From Akkermansia muciniphila (GTDB lineage: Bacteria; Verrucomicrobiota; Verrucomicrobiia; Limisphaerales; SXTU01): DNA of 64,000 nucleotides. Positions 34,475 to 42,038 of this stretch are shown piece after piece. The DNA lies in contig CAMCFN010000011.1 in the NCBI GenBank assembly GCA_945874145.1, forward strand, positions 19,754 to 83,753, written 5' to 3'. The position numbers and the translations under genes were made by a program. The notes beneath the pieces were generated by a model. It was not told the origin of the DNA. It saw only the letters and a list, made by a program, of their open reading frames with translations, and did not search any database. Numbering within the stretch: the stretch's first letter is position 1; every line of letters starts with the position of its first letter.

Positions 34475-34695
34475 GCCGCCAGTCCGCCCAGCCGCTCCGC
34501 GCGCGCGCGCAGGACGGACAGCAATTCTGCCAAGTCAACCAGCCCTTCAGCCTCGTGACGCTCTTCGTCAGTCAAGGGTTTGCCGGCGTCCTGCTGGTCG
34601 AGTAGCTGGGTCAGGCGGTGCTGGACTCCTGCCGGAAGCCGAATCCGGGCGAGTTCATCTGGCACTTCGAGTTCGAGATGCACTGCTTGTGGCAT
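34471..34695 (-). CDS. Small partner protein of the HNH nuclease
   Basis: This 74-residue protein, MPQAVHLELEVPDELARIRL, then mostly helical (RLTQLLDQQDAGKPLTDEER, EAEGLVDLAELLSVLRARAE), shares a 4-base ATGA overlap with the HNH gene. It looks like the small proteins often encoded just before this type of HNH gene. An antitoxin, immunity or DNA-targeting role is possible but unproven. Its leader begins directly after the right repeat. Confidence 0.7.
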   Translation of the reverse strand: MPQAVHLELEVPDELARIRLPAGVQHRLTQLLDQQDAGKPLTDEERHEAEGLVDLAELLSVLRARAERLGGLAA

Positions 34696-34753
34696 GGTTG
34701 GAAACTAGCTGAAGGCCCGTGCCGCGACAATCGGTGTTTTGCGTATGGCCTGC

Positions 34754-34806
34754 GTTCACTTGAAACAAATCTGCCGCACGCAGTCCTGAAAGTCCTTCGC
34801 GCCGGA
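34754..34806 (-). repeat. Direct repeat, right copy (3' end of intact lpxK)
   Basis: This is identical over 53 bases to 33991-34043. It contains the last 16 codons and stop of the functional lpxK gene plus two bases. Confidence 0.95.
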
Positions 34807-35928
34807 GAGGATTTTAATTTCCACGCGCATGAAGCAGATGGGCAGATCGCGGCGGTCAATCTTCGGGAAGCGCACGGCGTCCTTCTGCGTGGTGACGATG
34901 ATCTCGGCCTGCCGCTTCTTGGCGCGATTGATGGCGTTGAGGACTTCCTGCTGCGTGAAGCGGTGGTGGTCGGCGAAGCGCTTGGAATAGACGAGTTCCC
35001 CACCCTGCTTAACGAGGCTGGCCTCGAAGCTCTCCGGTTGTGCGATGCCGCTGAAGCTCGCGACCTTCTTGCCCTTGAGGAAGCTCAGGTCCATGCGCTC
35101 GCCGGTGAACACGTCCTCGAAGTAGAGCGGGTGGTGGACGCACTCAACCACGCTTGCCTTCGGGTTGTGCTTGGCGATGCGGGCGCGGAGGCGCGCGGTG
35201 TCGCCGTCGCTCTTGGTGAGGAAGATGACGCTGGCGCGGTCGAGGTGCGAAGGCGGCTCGCGCAACGTGCCGCGCGGGAGCAGGTGCTCGTTGCCGAAGG
35301 GCTGCTGGCAGTCCACGAGCACAATGTCCTTCCGGCGACCGCGCAGGTTCCAATACTGGTAGCCATCGTCGAGCAGGAGAGTGTCGCAGCCGAACTTCGC
35401 GATGGCGTAGCGGCCGGCCTTCACGCGGTCCTTGTCCACGAGCACGACCACGTCCTTCAAGTTGCTTGCGAGCATGTAAGGCTCGTCGCCGGCGGTCTCG
35501 GAGTTGAGCAGCAGGTTCTTGCCATCCGAGACGATGCGAGGCGGCGTGGTGTCCTCGCGGAGGAGCAGCTTGTTCAACAGGCGCGGACCAAGCGGGCCGG
35601 GGTTGGAGCGATAGCCGCGCGAGAGGATGGCGACCTTACGACCTGCATCGGTGAGCTCACGCGCGAACTTCTCGACGACCGGTGTCTTGCCCGTGCCGCC
35701 GACGGTGACATTGCCGACGGCGATGACCTGCACGCCGAGCGTGGCGTCGCGGAGGATGCGGACGTTATAGAGGAAGAGGCGGAGCTTCACGAGGACCGTG
35801 AAGACTTTCGAGAGGCCGAGCAACGTGGTGCGCAGCAGTGCGGCGCGCTTGCCCTTGCGTTGCTCGAAGATGACTTCGAGCACGAAGGTCTCGGCGGTTT
35901 CCGTCCAGTTGCGGAGCGTCTCGCGCAT
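34756..35928 (-). CDS. lpxK: Tetraacyldisaccharide 4'-kinase
   Basis: This 390-residue inner-membrane-associated kinase phosphorylates the 4' position of the lipid A precursor. The LpxK P-loop GNVTVGGTGKTPVV lies near 72-85. Also seen are AILSRGYRSNPGP near 99, GDEPYMLA near 147, LLLDDGYQYWNL near 185 and LTKSDGD near 235. It precedes the acyltransferase and heptosyltransferase genes, fitting a lipid A operon. Its 3' 53 bases are duplicated around an HNH cassette. In the gap upstream, a 13-base CAAGGCGGGGAAC is tandemly repeated at 35965-35990. Confidence 0.95.
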   Translation of the reverse strand: MRETLRNWTETAETFVLEVIFEQRKGKRAALLRTTLLGLSKVFTVLVKLRLFLYNVRILRDATLGVQVIAVGNVTVGGTGKTPVVEKFARELTDAGRKVAILSRGYRSNPGPLGPRLLNKLLLREDTTPPRIVSDGKNLLLNSETAGDEPYMLASNLKDVVVLVDKDRVKAGRYAIAKFGCDTLLLDDGYQYWNLRGRRKDIVLVDCQQPFGNEHLLPRGTLREPPSHLDRASVIFLTKSDGDTARLRARIAKHNPKASVVECVHHPLYFEDVFTGERMDLSFLKGKKVASFSGIAQPESFEASLVKQGGELVYSKRFADHHRFTQQEVLNAINRAKKRQAEIIVTTQKDAVRFPKIDRRDLPICFMRVEIKILSGAKDFQDCVRQICFK

Positions 35929-36024
35929 GTGGGCGCGGATTGTGCCTGCAAGGGGAAGTCAGGGCAAGGCGGGGAACCAAGGCGGGGAACCAAGGTTCCT
36001 CACCGACAATGCTGAACCGTTCCG

Positions 36025-38475
36025 TCACTCCCGCACTGTCGCCTGGAGCTTCTGCTTCAGCGCGTCCACGGCCTTCGTATGCGCGGCGTTCACGTCGGTG
36101 TCGGTGAGCGTCTTGTCGGCGGCGCGGTAGGTGAAGGCGTAGGCGAGGCTCTTCTGAGCGGCGGGCACGTTCTTGCCCCGGAACACGTCGAACAGCTCCA
36201 CGCTCTCCAGATTCGCCGGCTTGGCCTGCTTCACGGCGGACAGCACGGAGTCGTGCGTGGTGGCCTCGGGCACGAGCATCGCCACGTCACGGCGGCTGGC
36301 GGGGAACTGCGGGAGCGCCTTGAAGGACTTGCTGCGGTTGCCGCGCGCGATGAGTTCATCCAGCCGCAATTCGGCGAGGAAGACGGCGTCGCGCAGGTCG
36401 TATTGTTTCGCGAGCGCGGGCAGGAGTTGGCCGAGTTCGCCCAGTTGCACCTTACCACCGAGCGTGACGGCGGCGGATTCGAGGAACAGCGCGGTCGGCT
36501 CGGCGCGCTTGCCAAACTGAATGCCGCGCAAGCCGAAGTGCTCCAGCAGGTCTTCGACAAGTCCCTTGAGGTCCATCGCATCGAACTTCGCGTCGCGGTC
36601 GTCGCCGCTCCAGAACGCGAGCGCACGCTGGCCGGTCAGGGCGATGGCCACGCGGCGTTCCTCCTTCGGCTGGCCGTTCACGTTGGTGAACACGCGACCA
36701 ATCTCGAACAGCGCCACGTCGTAGTTCTTCCGGTTCAGGTTGTGCCGGAGCGTATCGAGCAGGCCGGGCAGCAGGCTCGGGCGCAACACGTCCATGTCCG
36801 CGCTGAGGGGGTTCGCCAGCTTCATGACTTCGGCTTCGGGCAGGCGGCAGTTCGCGCCGCTCACGAGCGTCTGGCCTTGCGCTTCATTGAGGCCCAGGCC
36901 CGTAAGCAGCCGGCGCACGTCGGCGAGTTGGTCATACACGGCGTCGAACGCATTAGTGCCGACTGCACCGCGCGGGGTCGTGCTGGGAATCTTGTCCACA
37001 CCGTGCAAGCGCGCGATTTCCTCGATGAGGTCCACCTCGCGCTTGAGATCCACGCGGAACGAAGGGATGCGGAAGCTAGTGGCGACAGCGCCTTTGTCGT
37101 CGTGGCCAAGCTGCGCATGGAATTCCAAGCCGAGGCTTTGCAACATCTGAACTTGTTTGTCGCCGGGGATTTCCACGCCGAGCAATGCGCCGGTCTTCTC
37201 GTGCCGCAGCGAAATCTCCTTCGGCTGGGCGGGGTTCGGATACTCATCCACCACGCCGGGGATGATCGTGCCGCCCGCCGTTTCAAGAATGAGCTGCGCC
37301 GCACGTTGGCTGGCGTAGTCCGCAATGCTGACATCGCAGCCGCGCTCGAAGCGGTAGCTGGACTCGCTGCGCAGGCCGAGCGCCTTGCTGGTGCGGCGGA
37401 CATTTGTTGGGGTGAAGTAAGCACTCTCGATGAGCACGTCCTTCGTGTCGTCGCGAATTTCGGTGTTCGCACCGCCCATGAGGCCGGCGAGGGCGATGCC
37501 CTTCTGTTCGTCGGCGATGAGGAGCATGTCGCTGGTAAGCGTGCGCTCCTGGTTATCGAGCGTCTTGAACTTCTCCTCTGCGGCAGCGCGACGCACAACG
37601 ATGGTGGGTTTGCCGTCCGTGCCCTTGGCGATGAGATGGTAATCGAACGCGTGCAGCGGCTGGCCGGTTTCGAGCATCACGTAGTTCGTCACGTCCACAA
37701 CGTTGCTGATGCTGCGGATGCCGACTTTCTCCAGCATGATGCGGAGCCAGTCGGGGCTCGGGCCAACCTTCACGCCGGTCACGACACGTGCGGTATAGCG
37801 CGGACACAGCTCCGGCTCCTGCAGGTTCACCGCGACGAACTTGCCGACTTCCCCACTGATTACTGAACACTGATTACTGATTGCTGGCAGCTTCAGAGGA
37901 TTCCCCGTCAACGCCGCGATCTCCCGCGCGATGCCGATGACGCTGTTGAGGTCCGGTCGGTTCGGCGTGACTTCGAGGTCATACACCACGTCGCTGCCTG
38001 CGCGGCCGAGATGCTCGGCGAAGGGCTGACCGACCTTCGCGTCCGCCGGCAGGATTATGATGCCATCGCCGTCTTCGCCGAGGCCGAGTTCCTTGTTGGA
38101 GCACATCATGCCCTGGCTCACGACGCCGAAGACCTTGCGCTCCTTGATGACGAACGGCTCTTTCTCGCCAGCTTTCAGGGGCAGGGCGTAGTTCGGCAGG
38201 ATGACCGCGACCTTGTCGCCCGGCTGGTGGTTTTGCGCCCCGCAGATGATGGTGCGCTCGCCCGTGCCGTCGGCGACGCGGTTGACGGAGAGCTTGTCCG
38301 AGCCGGCGACCTTGTCCTTGGCGAGCACCTGCCCAACGACGACGCCCGCGAACTCGCCGCCGAGCTTCTGCACGCCCTCGACCTCGAGGCCGAGCATGGT
38401 AAGCCGCTCCGCGAGTTCCTCGGGCGACCAGTTGAAATCAACGTATTGCTTGAGCCAGTTCAGGGTGACTTTCAT
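36025..38475 (-). CDS. pheT: Phenylalanyl-tRNA synthetase beta subunit
   Basis: This 816-residue beta subunit of the alpha2beta2 enzyme has an N-terminal tRNA-binding (EMAP-like) domain, B3/B4 editing domain (NVVDVTNYVMLETGQPLHAFD near 258-278), B5 domain, synthetase-like core and a C-terminal anticodon-binding FDX-ACB domain (FPASRRDVAMLVPE near 725). Four ACTGATT-type heptamers at 37855-37882 encode AISNQCSVIS between domains. Usually pheT directly follows pheS. Here about 2.5 kb of accessory genes intervene. A copy of its first 38 or so codons lies at 39421-39543. Confidence 0.96.
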   Translation of the reverse strand: MKVTLNWLKQYVDFNWSPEELAERLTMLGLEVEGVQKLGGEFAGVVVGQVLAKDKVAGSDKLSVNRVADGTGERTIICGAQNHQPGDKVAVILPNYALPLKAGEKEPFVIKERKVFGVVSQGMMCSNKELGLGEDGDGIIILPADAKVGQPFAEHLGRAGSDVVYDLEVTPNRPDLNSVIGIAREIAALTGNPLKLPAISNQCSVISGEVGKFVAVNLQEPELCPRYTARVVTGVKVGPSPDWLRIMLEKVGIRSISNVVDVTNYVMLETGQPLHAFDYHLIAKGTDGKPTIVVRRAAAEEKFKTLDNQERTLTSDMLLIADEQKGIALAGLMGGANTEIRDDTKDVLIESAYFTPTNVRRTSKALGLRSESSYRFERGCDVSIADYASQRAAQLILETAGGTIIPGVVDEYPNPAQPKEISLRHEKTGALLGVEIPGDKQVQMLQSLGLEFHAQLGHDDKGAVATSFRIPSFRVDLKREVDLIEEIARLHGVDKIPSTTPRGAVGTNAFDAVYDQLADVRRLLTGLGLNEAQGQTLVSGANCRLPEAEVMKLANPLSADMDVLRPSLLPGLLDTLRHNLNRKNYDVALFEIGRVFTNVNGQPKEERRVAIALTGQRALAFWSGDDRDAKFDAMDLKGLVEDLLEHFGLRGIQFGKRAEPTALFLESAAVTLGGKVQLGELGQLLPALAKQYDLRDAVFLAELRLDELIARGNRSKSFKALPQFPASRRDVAMLVPEATTHDSVLSAVKQAKPANLESVELFDVFRGKNVPAAQKSLAYAFTYRAADKTLTDTDVNAAHTKAVDALKQKLQATVRE

Positions 38476-38481
38476 GGGAAA

Positions 38482-39198
38482 CTATTCGGTGTAGCCGGGC
38501 AGATGATGCTTGGCCCAGTGCTTGAGCGCGCGGTGTTCGCGGGCCTGGAGTTGACGAATGGCCGCGCCGAGTCGGTCAGCCAGCCGGGTATCGTGTTGGA
38601 AAAACTCCATCTCCGCCGTCTTCACCGTGCGGGCACGCTCAATCCATTCATCCGCATCCAGCATGTCGGGCGACTCCGCTTCGCGGCAGAACTCGCACTT
38701 CAGAAAAGCTTCCAGCACCCGGAGATGCAGCCGGTCCTGCGGGCGTTCCTTTCGGCGCAACACGGCCAGCTTTTCAGCAAACAAGTCACCCGCGTCGGCC
38801 ACCCGGAAAATGACCTCTGGCGTGCGCACCTGCCGGGCGTTGCGGGTCGCCACGCGGGCCGTGAGCTGGACGCCCTCTTCCAGGAAATCCACCTCGATGC
38901 CTTGGAACGAAATCGTGTGCGACTCGGCTTTGAACGGAGCGGCAAGGAGGGCTTCCCCCGCCTGCACGGTCAGACCCATGAAATCAATGTCTTTGCTCAA
39001 CCACGCCGCGTCTTCTTCGGGGGAAAATGCGGGTGCCGGAAAGTCCGCGTCAGCCCAGCGTTCGAGCGTTGTGCGATAGAACCAGCAAGCCCCGCCGCCA
39101 ATGAGCACCCAGCCGGTGAACGCTTCCGGAAACGCGTCTGCGAGCCGCTTCAAGTGCCGCCGGAAGGCCGGCCAGTCGTTGACTTTTGGCAGAGCCAT
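38482..39198 (-). CDS. Nucleotidyltransferase-fold protein (AbiEii-like)
   Basis: This 238-residue protein has the nucleotidyltransferase signature GWVLIGGGACWFY at 29-41, then KDIDFMG at 69-75 supplying two acidic residues and IEVDFLEEG near 101 a third. The second half is helical (FAEKLAVLRRKERPQDRLHLRVLEAF), as in AbiEii-type toxins. Those transfer nucleotides to tRNA or other targets and are normally paired with an antitoxin. It starts 2 bases after the stop of a 67-residue gene, which could be the partner, and ends 6 bases before pheT. Confidence 0.75.
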   Translation of the reverse strand: MALPKVNDWPAFRRHLKRLADAFPEAFTGWVLIGGGACWFYRTTLERWADADFPAPAFSPEEDAAWLSKDIDFMGLTVQAGEALLAAPFKAESHTISFQGIEVDFLEEGVQLTARVATRNARQVRTPEVIFRVADAGDLFAEKLAVLRRKERPQDRLHLRVLEAFLKCEFCREAESPDMLDADEWIERARTVKTAEMEFFQHDTRLADRLGAAIRQLQAREHRALKHWAKHHLPGYTE

Positions 39199-39200
39199 GG

Positions 39201-39404
39201 TCAGTCGAGGAACATTACTTTGGTGCGGCGCTTGTGCATCGTGCAGTCGGCGAACTCGCCGCTCATCTGCCGCAATTCCTCCGGCGTGTAGCGGTTGCCG
39301 GGCAACTCCTTCCAGCGTTGCTTGCGCTCGAAGCCGGCGGCGCGCGCGGCCTCTGCCGCTTCGTCTTTCGGGGGCGGTGGCAACTTGTTGTGGTCCGGGC
39401 GCAT
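39201..39404 (-). CDS. Small basic protein upstream of the nucleotidyltransferase
   Basis: This 67-residue protein from the ATG at 39404, MRPDHNKLPPPPKDEAAEAA, has a helical middle and a basic end (MHKRRTKVMFLD). A longer frame reaches into the pheT copy and is rejected because those codons are just pheT DNA in another frame. It has no recognised family. Position directly before a toxin-like nucleotidyltransferase makes a partner or antitoxin role plausible. Confidence 0.6.
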   Translation of the reverse strand: MRPDHNKLPPPPKDEAAEAARAAGFERKQRWKELPGNRYTPEELRQMSGEFADCTMHKRRTKVMFLD

Positions 39405-39420
39405 GGTGGCTGAAAGTGGA

Positions 39421-39543
39421 CTAGCAGCGGGTGACTTGCACGCACTCCCCATCGAGGCCGAGCATGGTGAGCCGCTCCGCGAGTTCCTCGGGCGACCAGT
39501 TGAAATCAACGTATTGCTTGAGCCAGTTAAGGGTGACTTTCAT
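39421..39543 (-). pseudogene. Truncated copy of the pheT 5' end (pheT')
   Basis: An ATG at 39543 opens a 40-codon frame that matches pheT residue for residue through TMLGL, then drifts (DGECVQVTRC against EVEGVQKLGG) to a TAG at 39421. At DNA level 39452-39543 matches 38384-38475 at about 90 of 92 bases. It begins 2 bases after the mrr stop, just where an intact pheT would be expected. Confidence 0.9.
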
Positions 39544-39545
39544 GA

Positions 39546-40412
39546 CTAAATTGTTTCAAACCAAGGAGCGTCCACGGACACCGATTCAATCATTATGGTC
39601 GCAACTCCGAGCCTCAACTCCTTCAATTTGTCAGCCAGCAAATTGCCGTCCACTAGGTCAATTGGCGGTGCCCCATCGCGAGTCGCTTCCTTAATGGCAT
39701 CACGGGAGAAAGTTCCGGTCGTGATGAACAATCCCTTGTCGGCACGCCCCACCATCGCACCACGGAAATCTCGAATCTCGCCTGAACCCACGACGCCCTG
39801 CCAGCGTTTGCATTGGAAGACGACATGGAAACTCATGAAACCGTGGATTCGAGCAATACCCTTGCCGTCAATGCCACCGTCGCCAGTGCGACCAACGACT
39901 TCAATTCGGATGAAACCAGACTCACGCAGAACTCGCTGTATCAGGCGTTCAAACGCAGCGAGGGAGAGCTTCTTTGTCAGGATGGTATGCAATGCCGACC
40001 GCCAGCTTTTTGCCTCTTCAGGTTTCTCTGACTCGGCTTGCTCGCCATTGTCTTCTGTCGCTGGTTTCGCCTGCCGCTGCTTGCGGTCGAGTTCGCGGAC
40101 GAACCGCTGAACCTCTTTGGCATCCACCTCGGAGACAGACTCCGACTTCTTGGTCAGCGACCAGAGTCCGCGTTGAGGAGTTTCCAGAAATCCAAACTTC
40201 TTCAAATAAGTCCGCGCCCACGCCATGCGATACTGAACCTCGGTCTGATTGCTCGTCTCCGGGTCGTGAAGGATGCTCAACACGCTTTCTGGGAGCTTTA
40301 GATTCTCGGCGACACGTTGATAGATTTCGTCGGTTGAGCCAGAGCCGCCAAGCTCCCGCAGCGCTTGGAGCACCGGGTTCATCAGCCGGTCGTAAGCTGG
40401 AAGTTGGCTCAT
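39546..40412 (-). CDS. mrr: Mrr-type restriction endonuclease
   Basis: This 288-residue protein starts at the ATG at 40412 (MSQLPAYDRLMNPVLQAL). The N-terminal winged-helix Mrr_N domain (about 1-85, MAWARTYLKKFGFLETPQRGLW) is joined by a charged linker to an Mrr catalytic domain. That domain shows FERLIQRVLRESGF near 165, GRTGDGGIDGKG near 185 and VVFQCKRWQG near 208, giving the D and QxK of the nuclease site. Mrr cuts methylated DNA. It lies between hicB and the truncated pheT, inside an accessory pocket. Confidence 0.9.
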   Translation of the reverse strand: MSQLPAYDRLMNPVLQALRELGGSGSTDEIYQRVAENLKLPESVLSILHDPETSNQTEVQYRMAWARTYLKKFGFLETPQRGLWSLTKKSESVSEVDAKEVQRFVRELDRKQRQAKPATEDNGEQAESEKPEEAKSWRSALHTILTKKLSLAAFERLIQRVLRESGFIRIEVVGRTGDGGIDGKGIARIHGFMSFHVVFQCKRWQGVVGSGEIRDFRGAMVGRADKGLFITTGTFSRDAIKEATRDGAPPIDLVDGNLLADKLKELRLGVATIMIESVSVDAPWFETI

Positions 40413-40468
40413 GGTGTTTGGATTGGGGCAGACTCCGAGCACTATTCTCGCAGGAATGTTCGTTCGAC

Positions 40469-40678
40469 TCAGGCGAACACGAGTCGCCCCTTCGGCTCTG
40501 GAATTGAGCGCCCCAGCGACTTCGCCGTCTCAATCCACTCCTTGATGATGACATCCACGTTTTTCAGCGCGGCGGCACGGGTGGGGCCGTCGGCGGCGCA
40601 GCCGGGGAGTTCCGGCACTTCGGCGATAAAGGCGTCGTCGTCCTTGCTCCAGTAGATGATGACTTCGTATTTGCTCAT
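40469..40678 (-). CDS. hicB: HicB-like antitoxin
   Basis: This 69-residue protein, MSKYEVIIYWSKDDDAFIAE, then VPELPGCAADGPTRAAALKN, is the partial RNase H-like fold of HicB. It lacks the C-terminal DNA-binding domain of longer HicB proteins. Such short forms still neutralise HicA. It starts one base after the hicA stop. The order toxin then antitoxin is usual for hicAB. Confidence 0.88.
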   Translation of the reverse strand: MSKYEVIIYWSKDDDAFIAEVPELPGCAADGPTRAAALKNVDVIIKEWIETAKSLGRSIPEPKGRLVFA

Positions 40679-40679
40679 G

Positions 40680-40931
40680 TCAGTCCTCCGCGAGTTTGTA
40701 TTTCAGAATCACGCCGCGCACTTGCTTTGCCTGATACGGTTTCGCATTCGCGCCGCGCGGCTGCAAGTTCAGGATTTCCTCCACGCCATCGCGGGAGAAG
40801 ATGCGGTGACTGCCCTTCACTCGCAGAGCGAAACCCAGCCGCCGGAGCAGATAGCACAGTCCATCGAACGGGATGTTCGCGTCCGACGTGCCGCGCAGCA
40901 GCTTGTCGAGGAGTTTGTCGTGCTTGCTCAT
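40680..40931 (-). CDS. hicA: HicA-like toxin
   Basis: This 83-residue protein has a double-stranded-RNA-binding-like HicA fold: FDGLCYLLRRLGFALRVKGS then HRIF, in which the His corresponds to the catalytic residue of HicA mRNA interferases. The end PYQAKQVRGVILKYKLAED also fits. It starts one base after the pheS stop and precedes hicB, so the toxin-antitoxin pair is driven by the pheS transcript. Confidence 0.85.
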   Translation of the reverse strand: MSKHDKLLDKLLRGTSDANIPFDGLCYLLRRLGFALRVKGSHRIFSRDGVEEILNLQPRGANAKPYQAKQVRGVILKYKLAED

Positions 40932-40932
40932 C

Positions 40933-41937
40933 TCAAAACTGCCTCAGAAACCGCGCGTCGTTCTCGTAGAAGAGGCGGATGTCCATGATGCCGTAGCGGA
41001 GCATGGCGATGCGCTCGATGCCGAAGCCGAACGCCCAGCCGGTCCAGACTTCGGGATCGTAGCCGACGTTCTCAAAGACTTGCGGGTGCACCATGCCGCA
41101 GCCGGCGATCTCCAGCCAGTCCTTGCCAAGCTTCTTCACGAGCGCGTTGGTGAAATCAATCTCCAGACTCGGCTCGGTGTAGCTGAAGTAGTGCGGACGG
41201 AAGCGGAGCTTAACATCGCTGCCGAGGACGTCCTTGAACACAGCCTCGACGGTGCCCTTGAGGTCGCTAACGGTGACGTTTTTGTCCACGTAAAGGCCCT
41301 CGATTTGGTGGAAGGTCGGGTTGTGCGTGGCGTCGGCGTTGTCGCGACGATAAACCCGGCCCGGCACGATGATGCGAATGGGCGGAGGTTGGGACTTCAT
41401 CACGCGGATTTGCACCGAACTGGTGTGCGTGCGAAGCAGTGGACGTTTGTCAGAGGCCACGTAGAAAGTGTCCTGCGAGTCGCGTGCCGGATGGTCTGCG
41501 GGGGTGTTCAGGGCGTCGAAGCAGTGATACTCGTCCTCAATCTCCGGGCCATCGGCGACGGCGAAGCCGACTTTGCGGAACGCACGCACGATATCGTCGG
41601 TGACTTGTGTGAGCGGGTGGAGCTTGCCGATGGCGCGGCGGCGACCGGGAAGCGTCCAGTCGGTCGGCTCTTTGGGGAGCGCGGCCTTGAGTTCGAGTTC
41701 GCTGCGGCGGGCGGCGAGGGCGGTTTCGAGTTCGATCTTCGCGGCGTTGATGGCCTTGCCGGCGGCGGGCTTTTCCTCTTTCGGAAGCGTGCCGAGCTGC
41801 TTCATCAACGCGGTGAACTTGCCGTCGCCGCCGAGGAACGCGCCCTTGGTCTGCTCCAATGCGGGCAGGTCGGTGGCGGCGGCGAGGGCGGCGAGCGCCT
41901 CGGCTTTCAAGGGATCGAGCTGGGCCAGTAGTGACAT
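40933..41937 (-). CDS. pheS: Phenylalanyl-tRNA synthetase alpha subunit
   Basis: This 334-residue catalytic subunit has an N-terminal coiled-coil domain (about 1-85) and class II motifs: HPLTQVTDDIVRAFRKVGF near 102, HTSSVQIRVM near 170, GRVYRRDNADATHNPTFHQIEG near 190 (motif 2) and AFGFGIERIAMLRYGI near 303 (motif 3). It follows rpmI-rplT as in many bacteria and is separated from pheT by an accessory block. A heptamer array, GAATTCA-type (41947-41974), lies just upstream of its ATG. Confidence 0.97.
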   Translation of the reverse strand: MSLLAQLDPLKAEALAALAAATDLPALEQTKGAFLGGDGKFTALMKQLGTLPKEEKPAAGKAINAAKIELETALAARRSELELKAALPKEPTDWTLPGRRRAIGKLHPLTQVTDDIVRAFRKVGFAVADGPEIEDEYHCFDALNTPADHPARDSQDTFYVASDKRPLLRTHTSSVQIRVMKSQPPPIRIIVPGRVYRRDNADATHNPTFHQIEGLYVDKNVTVSDLKGTVEAVFKDVLGSDVKLRFRPHYFSYTEPSLEIDFTNALVKKLGKDWLEIAGCGMVHPQVFENVGYDPEVWTGWAFGFGIERIAMLRYGIMDIRLFYENDARFLRQF

Positions 41938-41946
41938 GGGGCGTGA

Positions 41947-41974
41947 GAATTCAGGAGTCGGAATTCAGAATCCA
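41947..41974. repeat. Heptamer array upstream of pheS
   Basis: GAATTCA, GGAGTCG, GAATTCA, GAATCCA: four units in 28 bases, 9 bases before the pheS start on the coding strand. Confidence 0.7.
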
Positions 41975-41982
41975 GTAGAAAG

Positions 41983-42013
41983 CAAAACGGGCGGCCTTCG
42001 AGGGGCCGCCCGT
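41983..42013 (-). terminator. Hairpin terminator or attenuator between rplT and pheS
   Basis: On the minus strand a 10-bp stem (ACGGGCGGCC/GGCCGCCCGT) with a 7-base loop is followed by TTTTGCT, 25 bases after the rplT stop. It could end the ribosomal-protein transcript or attenuate pheS. Confidence 0.7.
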
Positions 42014-42038
42014 GGGTTGAAACTGATGAGACTAGGGC

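Larger units (their letters stand above)
34044..34753 (-). mobile_element. Two-gene HNH cassette between 53-bp direct repeats
   Basis: This 710-base segment holds a 74-residue gene and an HNH nuclease gene that overlap by 4 bases. It is bounded by perfect 53-base copies of the lpxK end. Removing the cassette and one repeat would restore a GTGA overlap between lpxK and the pilin gene. No integrase is present, so the mode of entry is unknown. Confidence 0.75.

Noticed and set aside
34501..34510. CGCGCGCGCG run as a Z-DNA or slippage site.
   Set aside because: It is a short run inside the small HNH-partner gene, expected by chance at this GC content.
34044..34753. The HNH cassette as a group I/II intron or intein.
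   Set aside because: It lies between genes, leaves lpxK complete on one side, and has no splice-like structure. The duplication is longer than homing-intron exon junctions would give.
39405..39509. An N-terminal extension of the 67-residue gene to 39509.
   Set aside because: Those codons are pheT-derived DNA read out of frame; an identical out-of-frame reading exists within pheT itself.
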